DNA from: Opitutales bacterium
GTDB taxonomy: Bacteria; Verrucomicrobiota; Verrucomicrobiae; Opitutales; CAG-312
Direction: 5' to 3'
DNA length: 16,775 bases
Assembly (NCBI GenBank): GCA_017623955.1
Contig: JAGAOA010000170.1
Span: 1-16,775, forward strand
Shown here: piece by piece, positions 1 through 7,767 of the stretch
Layout of the letters: each line of letters starts with the position of its first letter
Position numbering within the stretch: position 1 is the stretch's first letter
Position numbers and translations under genes: made by a program
The notes under the pieces: generated by a model
Databases searched by the model: none
Told to the model about the DNA's origin: nothing
Seen by the model: the letters and a program-made list of their open reading frames with translations, nothing else

Positions 1-1124
1 CAGTTAAAGATGTTCAGTTCCGTCAACCATTGTTTGAATTCTCTGGCAGTTGTGCAGGTTGTGGTGAAACTCCATATGTACGTACACTTACACAGCTCTT
101 TGGAGATAGACTCTTCATCGCTAATGCCACAGGTTGTTCGTCTATTTACGGTGGTAACTTGCCAACAACTCCATATTGCGTAAATCAAGATGGTCGTGGT
201 CCAGCATGGGCAAACTCGTTGTTTGAAGACAATGCAGAATTTGGTTTCGGCTTCAGAATTTCATTAGATATGAAAGAAGCTATGGCAAAAGACCTTATTC
301 AGCGTTTGGCTGGAAAACTTGGCGATGACTTCGTAAAGGAAATTCTAACAGCAGATCAATCGACTGAAGCTGGTGTTGTTGCACAACGAGCACGCGTAGT
401 AGCTTTGAAAGATAAACTTGCTGGAGATACATCATTAGAAGCACAAGCACTCAAGTCTTTGGCTGATGATCTCGTAAATCGCACAGTTTGGATTATCGGT
501 GGAGACGGTTGGGCATACGATATCGGTTACGGTGGTCTCGACCACGTACTCGCTAGTGGTAAGAATGTAAACATATTGGTTATGTATACCGAAGTTTACT
601 CGAATACAGGTGGTCAGCAAAGTAAGGCAACTCCAATTGGAGCTATTGCTAAGTTTGCAACACAGGGTAAGAGTGTTCCAAAGAAAGACCTCGGTATGCT
701 TGCAGTTGATTATGGCAATGTTTATGTTGCACAAATTGCTCTCGGTGCAAATGATGCTCAAGCAATCAAAGCTATGGCAGAAGCAGATAGCTACGAAGGT
801 TCTTCGCTCATTATCGCATACAGTCATTGTATCAATCATGGTTATAACCTCATCAATGGTCCTGCACAGCAGAAAGCAGCAGTTGATTCTGGTTATTGGC
901 CATTGTATAGATATGACCCACGTCGCATAGAGCAAGGTTTGAATCCATTCCAGTTGGATTCTAAGGATCCAAAGCTCCCAGTAGGCGAGTATATGAAAGC
1001 TGAAAATCGCTTTAGTGCATTGTTGCGTCAAAACCCAGAACGTGCAGCAGAACTCACAGCAAGATTGCAGAACTTTGTTGACGCTCGTTGGGCAAAGTAC
1101 AAATATATTGCTGAACGCAAATAA
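1..1124 (+). CDS. nifJ: Pyruvate:ferredoxin (flavodoxin) oxidoreductase, C-terminal part (5'-truncated by window edge)
   Basis: This is the C-terminal part of a single-chain pyruvate:ferredoxin oxidoreductase, which converts pyruvate and CoA to acetyl-CoA and CO2 while reducing ferredoxin in the cytoplasm. The frame is open from base 3 (reading VKDVQFRQPLFEFSG), so the gene begins outside the window and the TTG at base 30 is internal. Visible are the cysteines of an Fe-S cluster (SCAGCGETPY and ATGCSSIYGG) and the thiamine-diphosphate/Mg domain: GGDGWAYDIGYGGLDH at about residues 157-172 counted from base 30, followed by TEVYSNTGGQ. The family normally has an Asp before TEVYSNTGG; here it is Tyr (codon at 585-587). 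The reading frame is intact to a TAA stop. A strong hairpin terminator follows about 30 bases downstream. The enzyme points to anaerobic fermentative metabolism. The identification is secure; only the N-terminal domains are missing from view. Confidence 0.95.
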   Translation, partial: VKDVQFRQPLFEFSGSCAGCGETPYVRTLTQLFGDRLFIANATGCSSIYGGNLPTTPYCVNQDGRGPAWANSLFEDNAEFGFGFRISLDMKEAMAKDLIQRLAGKLGDDFVKEILTADQSTEAGVVAQRARVVALKDKLAGDTSLEAQALKSLADDLVNRTVWIIGGDGWAYDIGYGGLDHVLASGKNVNILVMYTEVYSNTGGQQSKATPIGAIAKFATQGKSVPKKDLGMLAVDYGNVYVAQIALGANDAQAIKAMAEADSYEGSSLIIAYSHCINHGYNLINGPAQQKAAVDSGYWPLYRYDPRRIEQGLNPFQLDSKDPKLPVGEYMKAENRFSALLRQNPERAAELTARLQNFVDARWAKYKYIAERK

Positions 1125-1152
1125 TAAAAATCAAGTAGTAAAGCTTGAAATC

Positions 1153-1190
1153 AAAGAGCATTCCGTTAGGAATGCTCTTTTGTTTTTTTT
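1153..1190 (+). terminator. Rho-independent terminator after nifJ
   Basis: A perfect 12-bp stem (AAAGAGCATTCC at 1153-1164 and GGAATGCTCTTT at 1169-1180) closes a GTTA loop and is followed by a nearly uninterrupted T run to 1190. It lies 28 bases past the nifJ stop and reaches the stop codon of the converging AraC-family gene. It may act in both directions, but the minus-strand T run is poor. Confidence 0.9.
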
Positions 1191-2094
1191 AGTATAAACT
1201 TGGTGATATATGTTTTTCGCGTTTAAAGATTTTTGAAAATGTATACTGGTCGGGGAAGCCTCCAATTTCAGATGCTTGCCGTACATTCATACCATTTTGT
1301 AACGCATTTATAGCAATATCTAAACAAATGTCTAGTTGTGCTTTTGCAAATGACTTTCCAACTAAACTTTTTGATATTTTATTTATCTCGTATGGAGATG
1401 TTTTTAATTTCTTAGCAAATTTATTTGTTTGTATAGATAATTTTGCGTTACTTTGTAGGTTTTTAAAATGTTCTAATATATTTTTTTCTATTGGATTTCT
1501 GTATTGTTTGGCAAGTTCAGTTTTCAATATTAACGTTAATGTTTCTGCCAAAGAATTTAATATTTGTTCGTTGCGATTTGATGTAAAAATATTTCTAACA
1601 TAGCTATCAACAGTGTTTTTTATGTCTTCAAAATATTGCGAATTTTTTATAATACGCAGTTCTTTTCCTATGTAAGCCTTCCAAAAATTAGATTTTAAGT
1701 GTAGCCAAAAGAAGTCCCATTTTGTTCTATTTTTTATGGTGAAACTACTTCCTAGTGGTGCAATCATTATTGTCTTAGGTGATAGATTATACTTTTTACC
1801 GTTGTGTTCTATCGTTGCAGAACCCTTGTAGCTTACTGTTACAAAGGTAAAACTTTCGTTGTCTCTGTTTTGATAGAATCCCTTGGCGTGTTCTGTTATG
1901 GCAGCTTCGATAATGCCACGTTGCTTTAGAAAATCGCGTTTAAGAGGTTTGGGGATTTTTATTTTATTCTTCCAACGTAATTTTATTTCTTCTGGTTTCG
2001 ATGATTGTGTTAAATTTATTTCGGAGCTTTTTTTTGGCCAAAATTGTAGAGTATGGTCTGTTGTTTTTATCCAAAGAATATTCTTTTTTTGCAT
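1189..2094 (-). CDS. AraC-family transcriptional regulator
   Basis: This is a DNA-binding regulator of the AraC/XylS type. The N-terminal part contains a cupin-like ligand-sensing segment (FVTVSYKGSATIEHNGKKY, then MIAPLGSSFTI). The C-terminal hundred residues contain the double helix-turn-helix; the second helix pair reads VRQASEIGGFPDQYTFSKIF, close to the family consensus. I chose the ATG at 2094, giving 301 aa, a normal family length. A TTG at 2175 would add 27 residues with a membrane-like hydrophobic run, but that stretch overlaps the A/T-rich divergent promoter region and looks spurious. Neither start has a clear Shine-Dalgarno site. The gene diverges from the two secreted glycosidase-like genes, the usual arrangement for an AraC regulator controlling a sugar-use operon, so those genes are its likely targets (inference). 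The effector sugar cannot be read from the sequence. Confidence 0.88.
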   Translation of the reverse strand: MQKKNILWIKTTDHTLQFWPKKSSEINLTQSSKPEEIKLRWKNKIKIPKPLKRDFLKQRGIIEAAITEHAKGFYQNRDNESFTFVTVSYKGSATIEHNGKKYNLSPKTIMIAPLGSSFTIKNRTKWDFFWLHLKSNFWKAYIGKELRIIKNSQYFEDIKNTVDSYVRNIFTSNRNEQILNSLAETLTLILKTELAKQYRNPIEKNILEHFKNLQSNAKLSIQTNKFAKKLKTSPYEINKISKSLVGKSFAKAQLDICLDIAINALQNGMNVRQASEIGGFPDQYTFSKIFKREKHISPSLY

Positions 2095-2139
2095 AAAATA
2101 ATAATGTCTAAAATAAAATAATAATGCAAATAATAAAAA

Positions 2140-2168
2140 TGGAAAATTTTTTATTTTTTTGATATACT
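2140..2168 (+). promoter_or_regulatory. Putative promoter of the secreted glycosidase-like pair
   Basis: TGGAAA (2140-2145), a 17-base spacer and TATACT (2163-2168) form a plausible sigma-70-type promoter, giving a start point near 2175 and a leader of about 14 bases. The -35 is weak, as expected for a promoter that needs an activator such as the divergent AraC-family protein. No clear Shine-Dalgarno site precedes the ATG at 2189. Confidence 0.4.
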
Positions 2169-2188
2169 CATACAAAAGTATCTAAATT

Positions 2189-3967
2189 ATGAAGAACACA
2201 ATAATATTTTTTCTTATAGGGGTAATCTTTTCAGTAAATGCATTTGCAATGGAAATAGCTACAGTCCGCTTTACAAAAAAAGATGGCACGCAAACTACAA
2301 AGCAAATTAAAATGCAAAAACATAATGAGGGTTTTTATCGAGCTTGTGTTCCGGTTGCCGATATTCGTCGCGATGTAAAATTTGTAGATGTTATTGCCAC
2401 TGATGCAGTGGCACAAAAAGGAGAGGATGGTTTCTTTGTTTTAGGCGATAGTTCGTATGGAGAGTTTACACAAGATAATGGTTTTTATTCTCCACGTAGG
2501 TCGCATATGCCAATCTTTGGTATGAAGAATTCAAATGGTGTATTTGTTGCAATCGTTAAAGGTTTGGTTTATGAGCAAAAGCCAACAATAGAAGCAGTTA
2601 ATGGCAAATATTCATTGTTTGCTCGTTATCTAATCGGCGATATGTCTTTTGATCCATACGAAGATATTGTAGTAGATTTTTATCCGCTTGCAAAAAATGC
2701 AGGGTATAGCGAAATGGCAAAGGTGTATCGCAATTACCAGTTGGGTCGTGGCGAAGTAAAGCTATTGCGTGAGCGTATAAAGAATAATCCAACATTGGCA
2801 TATACTGCAGAATCTATTTATGTGCGTATAAAGCATTGTAGAAAAGTTCGCAATGGAAAAGATAAATCTTTGCGTATGCAAACTGTAGAAACCGAACCAC
2901 CACTTGAAGTTTACTTCACTTTCGATGATTTGGCTCGGATTATGCGTGATATGAAATCTGAAGGTATAGACAAAGCTGAAATTTGCTCAGTTGGTTGGAA
3001 TGTAAGTGGTCATGATGGTCGTTTCCCTCAGTATTTTCCAGTAGAAGAAAAAATTGGTGGTGAAAAGAAATATAGAGAAGTTATCAAATTGGGTAAGTCG
3101 ATGGGCTATCAACTTAACTGTCATATAAATCAGATGGCAATGTTTTTTATTTCTGATAGATGGAATGTCAATGATGTCGCAAAGCGTGCCGATGGTTCGT
3201 TGTTTGCTGATTATTATCAACCAAGTGGAATGGCGTATCGTCCATGTTTTCAGCGTGTTCACGATTTGTGGATAAGAGATGATTTTCCACAAATAAAAAA
3301 TCTTGGTCTAAATGGAATTTTTCATGTTGATGTAACGTCATATATTGATCCGTTTGAGTGTTGCGATTCTCGTCATCCGCTCACAAGGAAACAGACTGCG
3401 GAATATCAAAATAAGATAAACGCTTACGCTCAAAAAATCTTTGGAGGTTTTGCTTCAGAAGGGGGAATGGACCACGTTGCAAAGACACTTGATTATGCAT
3501 TATATTTATGGTCGTATCCATCATGGGAAGGTAAGCCTGAACGCTTGGCAACAAAGCATGTTCCATTTTGGCAGTTAGTTTACCATGGTATTATTTTGAG
3601 TAATCCTTATTACACAACAATTGATGCGTTGTATCCTAAGAAATATTCAACCTCAGACCAACGTAAAGCTTACGATTATCTTGAAAATCCTGAAAATCGT
3701 TGGTTGAAAGTTATCGAGTTCAGTGGTCGTCCAACATTCTATTATAGCGATTATGTCGATTTTGCGCCAATGAAACGAGCCTACGAAGAATTTAAAAAAT
3801 TGCGTCACTTGCAACTTCAACTTATGATATATCATGGCGAGCTCGCCAAAAATGTTACTATCACACGTTTTGAGAACGGCGAAGAAATTGTTGTAAATTA
3901 CACCGATAAACCTTACACATATAAGGGACAACAAATTTCAGCAAAATCGTACAAACATTTTAAATAA
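2189..3967 (+). CDS. Secreted putative glycosidase, tandem paralogue 1
   Basis: A 592-aa exported protein with a signal peptide (MKNTIIFFLIGVIFSVNAFA, likely cleaved after AFA). I do not recognise a named family with certainty. The pattern of strand-like blocks ending in acidic residues suggests a TIM-barrel glycoside hydrolase, perhaps related to DUF5696 or to GH101/GH129-like enzymes. Candidate active-site segments are SVGWNVSGHDG (about residues 267-277), GIFHVDV with Asp381 and ASEGGMDH with Glu424. These also occur, at the same residue numbers, in the downstream paralogue. An N-terminal beta-rich region (about 21-200) precedes the presumed catalytic region and a short beta-rich end follows. 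It is the first gene of a two-gene unit (18-base gap) next to a divergent AraC-family regulator, which suggests induced breakdown of a host or dietary glycan. The enzymatic role is inference; the export signal and paralogy are seen directly. Confidence 0.7.
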   Translation: MKNTIIFFLIGVIFSVNAFAMEIATVRFTKKDGTQTTKQIKMQKHNEGFYRACVPVADIRRDVKFVDVIATDAVAQKGEDGFFVLGDSSYGEFTQDNGFYSPRRSHMPIFGMKNSNGVFVAIVKGLVYEQKPTIEAVNGKYSLFARYLIGDMSFDPYEDIVVDFYPLAKNAGYSEMAKVYRNYQLGRGEVKLLRERIKNNPTLAYTAESIYVRIKHCRKVRNGKDKSLRMQTVETEPPLEVYFTFDDLARIMRDMKSEGIDKAEICSVGWNVSGHDGRFPQYFPVEEKIGGEKKYREVIKLGKSMGYQLNCHINQMAMFFISDRWNVNDVAKRADGSLFADYYQPSGMAYRPCFQRVHDLWIRDDFPQIKNLGLNGIFHVDVTSYIDPFECCDSRHPLTRKQTAEYQNKINAYAQKIFGGFASEGGMDHVAKTLDYALYLWSYPSWEGKPERLATKHVPFWQLVYHGIILSNPYYTTIDALYPKKYSTSDQRKAYDYLENPENRWLKVIEFSGRPTFYYSDYVDFAPMKRAYEEFKKLRHLQLQLMIYHGELAKNVTITRFENGEEIVVNYTDKPYTYKGQQISAKSYKHFK

Positions 3968-3971
3968 AATA

Positions 3972-3977
3972 GAAGGA
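3972..3977 (+). promoter_or_regulatory. Shine-Dalgarno site for paralogue 2
   Basis: AGAAGG lies eight bases upstream of the ATG at 3986, in the 18-base gap between the two paralogues. It supports that start and translation from a shared transcript. The upstream paralogue lacks such a site. Confidence 0.6.
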
Positions 3978-3985
3978 CAAAAATT

Positions 3986-5791
3986 ATGAAAAAAGTAATA
4001 TTAGCAATGCTATCGGTTGCATTGACAACTATTGCATTTGCGTTAGAAAACGTTACAATTCGTACAACCTATGTAGATGGTAAAGTTACTTACGATACCC
4101 AGAAACTCAAAAAACAAAATGGTGGTTTTTACAGAGTTCATATTCCAGTAGATAAAATCAAACGCCATATGGCACACATCGACATCATTGCCGATGATGC
4201 TGTAGCAATAAAGGGCGAGCATGGTTTTTGGGTGATGGGCAATGGAGCTTCTGGCGAGTTCAACAAATATAGCGGACAATATCAGCCTCGTATGTGTGCA
4301 ATGCCAATCTTTGGTATGAAAAATCCACGAGGAGTTTTTGTAGCAATCGTCAAAGGATTACAGTTCGAGCAGCGTCCGCGCGTAGTTTCAGAAAAAGGCA
4401 CATATAGAATTTATACGAGATTTTTAATTAGTCAAAGTGCGTTTGATCCATACGAAGATATCATTGTCGATTTCTATCCACTTCCGCTCACTGCTGATTA
4501 CAATGATATGGCTGCAGTTTACCGCAAATATCAGTTAGAGCGAGGCGAAGTGAAGCTTTTGCGTGAGCGTATCAAAAACAATCCCAAACTTGCCTATTCG
4601 GCAGATAGTATTTTTGTTCGCATAAAGCATTGTGTAAAAAATGCTAATCGGAAAAATCCCAATCATTGCGAGCAAACTCCAGAAAATAAAGCTCCTCTGC
4701 ACGTTATGAAGACTTTTGATCAGTCTATGGAACTTATGAAACAGATGAAAGCTGAGGGTATAGACAAGGCAGAAGTTTGTTCTGTTGGTTGGAATATTGA
4801 TGGTCATGATGGTCCGTTCCCACAATATTTTCCTGTTGAAGAAAAGCTTGGTGGTGAAAAGAAATTTCGTGAGATGCTCGCTTTGGGTAAGTCGCTTGGT
4901 TATAATATGACCTGTCATATAAATCATCATGCGTATTTTTCGCTTTCAAATCGTTGGGATCCAGCTGAGACTGTTAAAAAAGCCGATGGCAAAACACTAT
5001 TTAGATATGGGTTTCAGCCAAGTGGAAATGTTTATTTGCCATGTATGCACCGCCTCTATAATCTATGGGTAAAAGATGATTTCTTAAAGATAAAAGATTT
5101 GGGAATCACTGGTATTTTTCATATCGATGTTCATTCGTGTGAAATTCCCTTTGAATGTTGCGATTCTCGTCATCCGCTTAATAAAAAACAATGGGTAGAA
5201 TATCAAAATAAAATTATAGATTATGCTCATAAAGTTTTTGGTGGCTTTACATCTGAATGTGGAATGGATCACGTTGCCAAAGGCTTAGACTATGCACTTT
5301 ATATGTGGTGGAGTTATCATAGCGATTGGAATACAAAAGATGGTATGGTTCAAAAATATCTACCAATGTGGCAACTTGTTTATCATGGTATAATAATGAG
5401 CAATCCATTCTTATCTACGATTGACCCGCTTTATAAGCATCCTAAACCTGCCAGCGATAAGGAGTGGTTTTTGAATTGCTACAATTTTATTTCTGATCCA
5501 GAACAGCAGTGGTTAAAGGTTATAGAACTCGGAGGTCGCCCGACATATTACTTCCAAAATTATAATACAATCAAACCAATAGTGCGTGCTTATAAAGAAT
5601 ATCAACCATTAAAATATTTGCAGTTGCAGTTGATGGTCTATCATACAGAACTTGCTGATAGAGTAACGCTTACACGCTACGAAAAGGGCGATGAAGTTGT
5701 TGTAAATTACAACAAAGATAATCCCTTTACATACAAGGGCAAAACTATAAAACCAATGGGATATAAACTTTTCAAAAAAAGTAAAAAATAA
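3986..5791 (+). CDS. Secreted putative glycosidase, tandem paralogue 2
   Basis: A 601-aa exported protein, colinear with the preceding gene over nearly its whole length and clearly its duplicate. The signal peptide reads MKKVILAMLSVALTTIAFA. Long stretches are shared with paralogue 1, such as VKLLRERIKNNP, FPQYFPVEEK, FECCDSRHPL and the segments GIFHIDV (Asp381) and SECGMDH (Glu424), so the presumed catalytic apparatus is kept in both copies. Differences cluster around residues 215-245 and 315-355, where loops might set substrate preference. The family is not one I can name securely; a DUF5696-like or GH101/GH129-like TIM barrel is my best suggestion. It is probably co-transcribed with paralogue 1 and ends before a large hairpin that separates it from the converging tatD-family gene. 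Extracellular or periplasmic glycan processing is inferred from the signal peptide and the AraC neighbour. Confidence 0.7.
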   Translation: MKKVILAMLSVALTTIAFALENVTIRTTYVDGKVTYDTQKLKKQNGGFYRVHIPVDKIKRHMAHIDIIADDAVAIKGEHGFWVMGNGASGEFNKYSGQYQPRMCAMPIFGMKNPRGVFVAIVKGLQFEQRPRVVSEKGTYRIYTRFLISQSAFDPYEDIIVDFYPLPLTADYNDMAAVYRKYQLERGEVKLLRERIKNNPKLAYSADSIFVRIKHCVKNANRKNPNHCEQTPENKAPLHVMKTFDQSMELMKQMKAEGIDKAEVCSVGWNIDGHDGPFPQYFPVEEKLGGEKKFREMLALGKSLGYNMTCHINHHAYFSLSNRWDPAETVKKADGKTLFRYGFQPSGNVYLPCMHRLYNLWVKDDFLKIKDLGITGIFHIDVHSCEIPFECCDSRHPLNKKQWVEYQNKIIDYAHKVFGGFTSECGMDHVAKGLDYALYMWWSYHSDWNTKDGMVQKYLPMWQLVYHGIIMSNPFLSTIDPLYKHPKPASDKEWFLNCYNFISDPEQQWLKVIELGGRPTYYFQNYNTIKPIVRAYKEYQPLKYLQLQLMVYHTELADRVTLTRYEKGDEVVVNYNKDNPFTYKGKTIKPMGYKLFKKSKK

Positions 5792-5817
5792 AATTTAGAA
5801 TATAGCTATATTGCCTC

Positions 5818-5907
5818 GTGTGTTGAATTGCAATAATTGATTTTTTTGCAAAGCAAAAATTCTTAATCAAAACCTCAATTAAAATAGTAATTTAACACAC
5901 TCTTTTT
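5818..5907. terminator. Complex hairpin between convergent genes
   Basis: GTGTGTTGAATT (5818-5829) pairs with AATTTAACACAC (5889-5900) through 12 pairs including one G-U, and a T-rich tail follows (to 5907). Inside, AATTGA (5835-5840) can pair with TCAATT (5875-5880), and TTTTTGC/GCAAAAA (5843-5849/5853-5859) closes an AAA loop. A 14-bp palindrome, AATATAGCTATATT, lies just upstream at 5799-5812. It sits in the 132-base gap between convergent genes and probably terminates the secreted-protein operon; action on the minus strand is less certain. Confidence 0.6.
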
Positions 5908-5923
5908 ATATTATGTAGCAATG

Positions 5924-6718
5924 TTATAGTTCAAAAAAATCAATCGCATTTTGAGTTGTTATGCGTGCTAAATTTTCCGTATCAGTATTAAATAACTTAG
6001 CAGCAGCTTCTACTGTATATTTTACAAATGCAGGTTGATTTGTGTTTTTTCGCATGGGTATTGGGGCAAGATATGGACAGTCTGTTTCAAACATCAGTTT
6101 TTCTAGTCCTTGTTGAAGCATGCAGTTACGCATTTCATCTGCCGATGGATATGTTATAATTCCCGTAAAAGACGCTCGAGCACCTAAATCATTTAAGCGT
6201 TTTAGTTGTTGAGTAGTTCCTGCAAAACAATGAAAAACGGCATTGTTAAAATTAAAGTCAACATCTAACATTATCTCGATTGCATCATCTACTGCATCTC
6301 TAGCATGTACACATATTTTAGTGTTGAGTTCAGATGCAATTAGAAGTTGACGTTTAAATATTTCTTTTTGTCTTTTTACAATATCATTTGCTTCAGATTT
6401 GTCTTTTGGTAAAAAGTGAAAGTCTAGTCCAATCTCACCAATCCCAACTGGTTTTATATCGGCTATAAAATAAGTTGTTAGAGCATCAATAGCTAAGTTC
6501 GAATTTTCATCTATGTCGCTTGGATGAATTCCTATTTGCCACGATAAAAAATCTGAATTTTCTTTTGTTACTTTTTCGTATTCATTCCAGTTTTCAGGAT
6601 TAGCCGATGCTATTACAATCTTTTTTATTCCATTATCTTTGGCGTTATTGAGAATCTCGTCGAGCATTTCTCGACGTATAAAGTAGTCTAAGTGAGCGTG
6701 CGTATCAATAAATTTCAT
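5924..6718 (-). CDS. tatD: TatD-family metal-dependent hydrolase (DNase)
   Basis: A 264-aa cytoplasmic metal-dependent hydrolase of the TatD/YcfH/YjjV family, whose members act as 3'-5' DNases and have been linked to DNA repair and turnover. All expected metal ligands are visible: His7 and His9 in DTHAHLDYF, Glu95 in GIGEIGLDF, His138 in CVHARDA, His163 in FHCFAG and Asp213 in FETDCPYLAP. Length matches the family. The ATG at 6718 gives the canonical MKFIDTHAHLD beginning. It is a single minus-strand gene, divergent from trxB and convergent with the secreted-protein pair. Which TatD subgroup (TatD, YcfH or YjjV) it belongs to cannot be decided by eye, so the gene symbol is a family label. Confidence 0.93.
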   Translation of the reverse strand: MKFIDTHAHLDYFIRREMLDEILNNAKDNGIKKIVIASANPENWNEYEKVTKENSDFLSWQIGIHPSDIDENSNLAIDALTTYFIADIKPVGIGEIGLDFHFLPKDKSEANDIVKRQKEIFKRQLLIASELNTKICVHARDAVDDAIEIMLDVDFNFNNAVFHCFAGTTQQLKRLNDLGARASFTGIITYPSADEMRNCMLQQGLEKLMFETDCPYLAPIPMRKNTNQPAFVKYTVEAAAKLFNTDTENLARITTQNAIDFFEL

Positions 6719-6791
6719 AAAAAATATTTAGAATATTTGATACATCAAATGCGTTCATTTTCAAGACATTTCAGATTATTATAAAAAAACC

Positions 6792-6821
6792 TTGCCCCAG
6801 TCTTAAAAATTGTCTTATTTA
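6792..6821 (+). promoter_or_regulatory. Putative promoter of the trxB operon
   Basis: TTGCCC (6792-6797), 18 bases, then TATTTA (6816-6821) lies 25 bases before the trxB ATG. It is the best sigma-70-like pair in the 128-base gap between the divergent tatD and trxB genes, but both boxes are imperfect. Confidence 0.35.
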
Positions 6822-6846
6822 GAGCAGAAACAAATACAGATTTTAT

Positions 6847-7761
6847 ATGGAAGAATTAATAATAATTGGTAGTGGTTGTGCTGGTATGGGTGCGGCAATT
6901 TATGCAGCTCGTGCAGGAATGTCGCCATTGGTGCTTGAAGGGTCACAACCTGGAGGATTATTGACAACTACTAGTGATGTCGAGAATTTTCCTGGTTTTC
7001 CTGAAGCTGTAAATGGCTTTGAGTTAGTTTGGAAAATGCGTCAACAGGCTGAAAAATTTGGAGCGCGTGTTGAAAATGCAATAGTGGAAAGTGTCGATTT
7101 TTCTGGAGAAATAAAGAAATTAAATTTGCAAGGTGGTAAAATATTAGAATCAAAAAAAGTAATCATAGCAACAGGTTCATCGCCTCGTATGACTGGTGCT
7201 AAGGGTGAAAAGGAATTGTATGGTGGCAAGGGTGTATCTGCTTGTGCTACTTGCGATGGGGCTTTTTATCGTGGCAAGGATGTAATTGTAATTGGTGGTG
7301 GCGATACTGCTTGCGAAGAAGCAATTTTTCTAACTCGTTTTTGTTCATCAGTAAAATTGGTTCATCGTAGAGATAAACTAAGAGCCTCAAAAATTATGGC
7401 AGAACGTTTGTTGGCAAATGAAAAAGTTGAACCTGTTTGGAATTGTGTTTTAGATGAAGTTGTGCCCGATGAAACAGGTGTATGTACTGCTGCAGTTTTA
7501 AAAAACGTAAATACAGGCGAACTTATCAAAGTTGATTGTAAGGGCGTTTTTGTTGCCATCGGACACGTTCCAAATACCGCATCTTTTAAAGGTGCCGTAG
7601 ATATGGACGAAGATGGTTATATTATCGCTAAAGATTCTGTACATACAAATATAGAAAATGTTTTTGTTGCTGGCGATTGTGCCGACAGAGATTTTCGTCA
7701 AGCTATAACAGCGGCAGCTTCGGGATGTAAAGCTGGTATTGTAGCAAGTAATCAACAATAG
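6847..7761 (+). CDS. trxB: Thioredoxin-disulfide reductase
   Basis: A flavoprotein of 304 aa that passes electrons from NADPH to thioredoxin in the cytoplasm. It shows the FAD-binding start IIIGSGCAGMGAAIYAARAG (about residues 5-24), the redox-active pair CATC (133-136) in SACATCDGAF, the NADPH-binding VIGGGDTACEEA, the HRRDKLRA segment that contacts the NADP phosphate, and the second FAD motif VFVAGDC near the C-terminus. Length is as usual for bacterial TrxB. The first glycine motif reads GSGCAG, within the normal range for the family. It is the first gene of a six-gene plus-strand run; prmA follows after six bases. No thioredoxin gene is in the window. Confidence 0.96.
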   Translation: MEELIIIGSGCAGMGAAIYAARAGMSPLVLEGSQPGGLLTTTSDVENFPGFPEAVNGFELVWKMRQQAEKFGARVENAIVESVDFSGEIKKLNLQGGKILESKKVIIATGSSPRMTGAKGEKELYGGKGVSACATCDGAFYRGKDVIVIGGGDTACEEAIFLTRFCSSVKLVHRRDKLRASKIMAERLLANEKVEPVWNCVLDEVVPDETGVCTAAVLKNVNTGELIKVDCKGVFVAIGHVPNTASFKGAVDMDEDGYIIAKDSVHTNIENVFVAGDCADRDFRQAITAAASGCKAGIVASNQQ

Positions 7762-7767
7762 AATATC

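Noticed and set aside
435..1031. Long minus-strand open frame of 198 codons opposite nifJ
   Set aside because: It is fully antisense to a highly conserved coding region and rich in Cys, Ile and Thr, as expected of a shadow frame; no domain is visible.
2101..2129. Minus-strand promoter TTGCAT-17-CATTAT for the AraC-family gene
   Set aside because: Only three and four of six positions match, in very A/T-rich sequence, and the start point would fall on the ATG itself. It is not distinguishable from background.
2095..2175. N-terminal extension of the AraC-family regulator from a TTG at 2175, adding a hydrophobic segment
   Set aside because: It would run through the A/T-rich divergent promoter region, uses a weak start codon without a ribosome-binding site, and makes the protein longer than the usual family size. 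The hydrophobic residues reflect A/T-rich codons.
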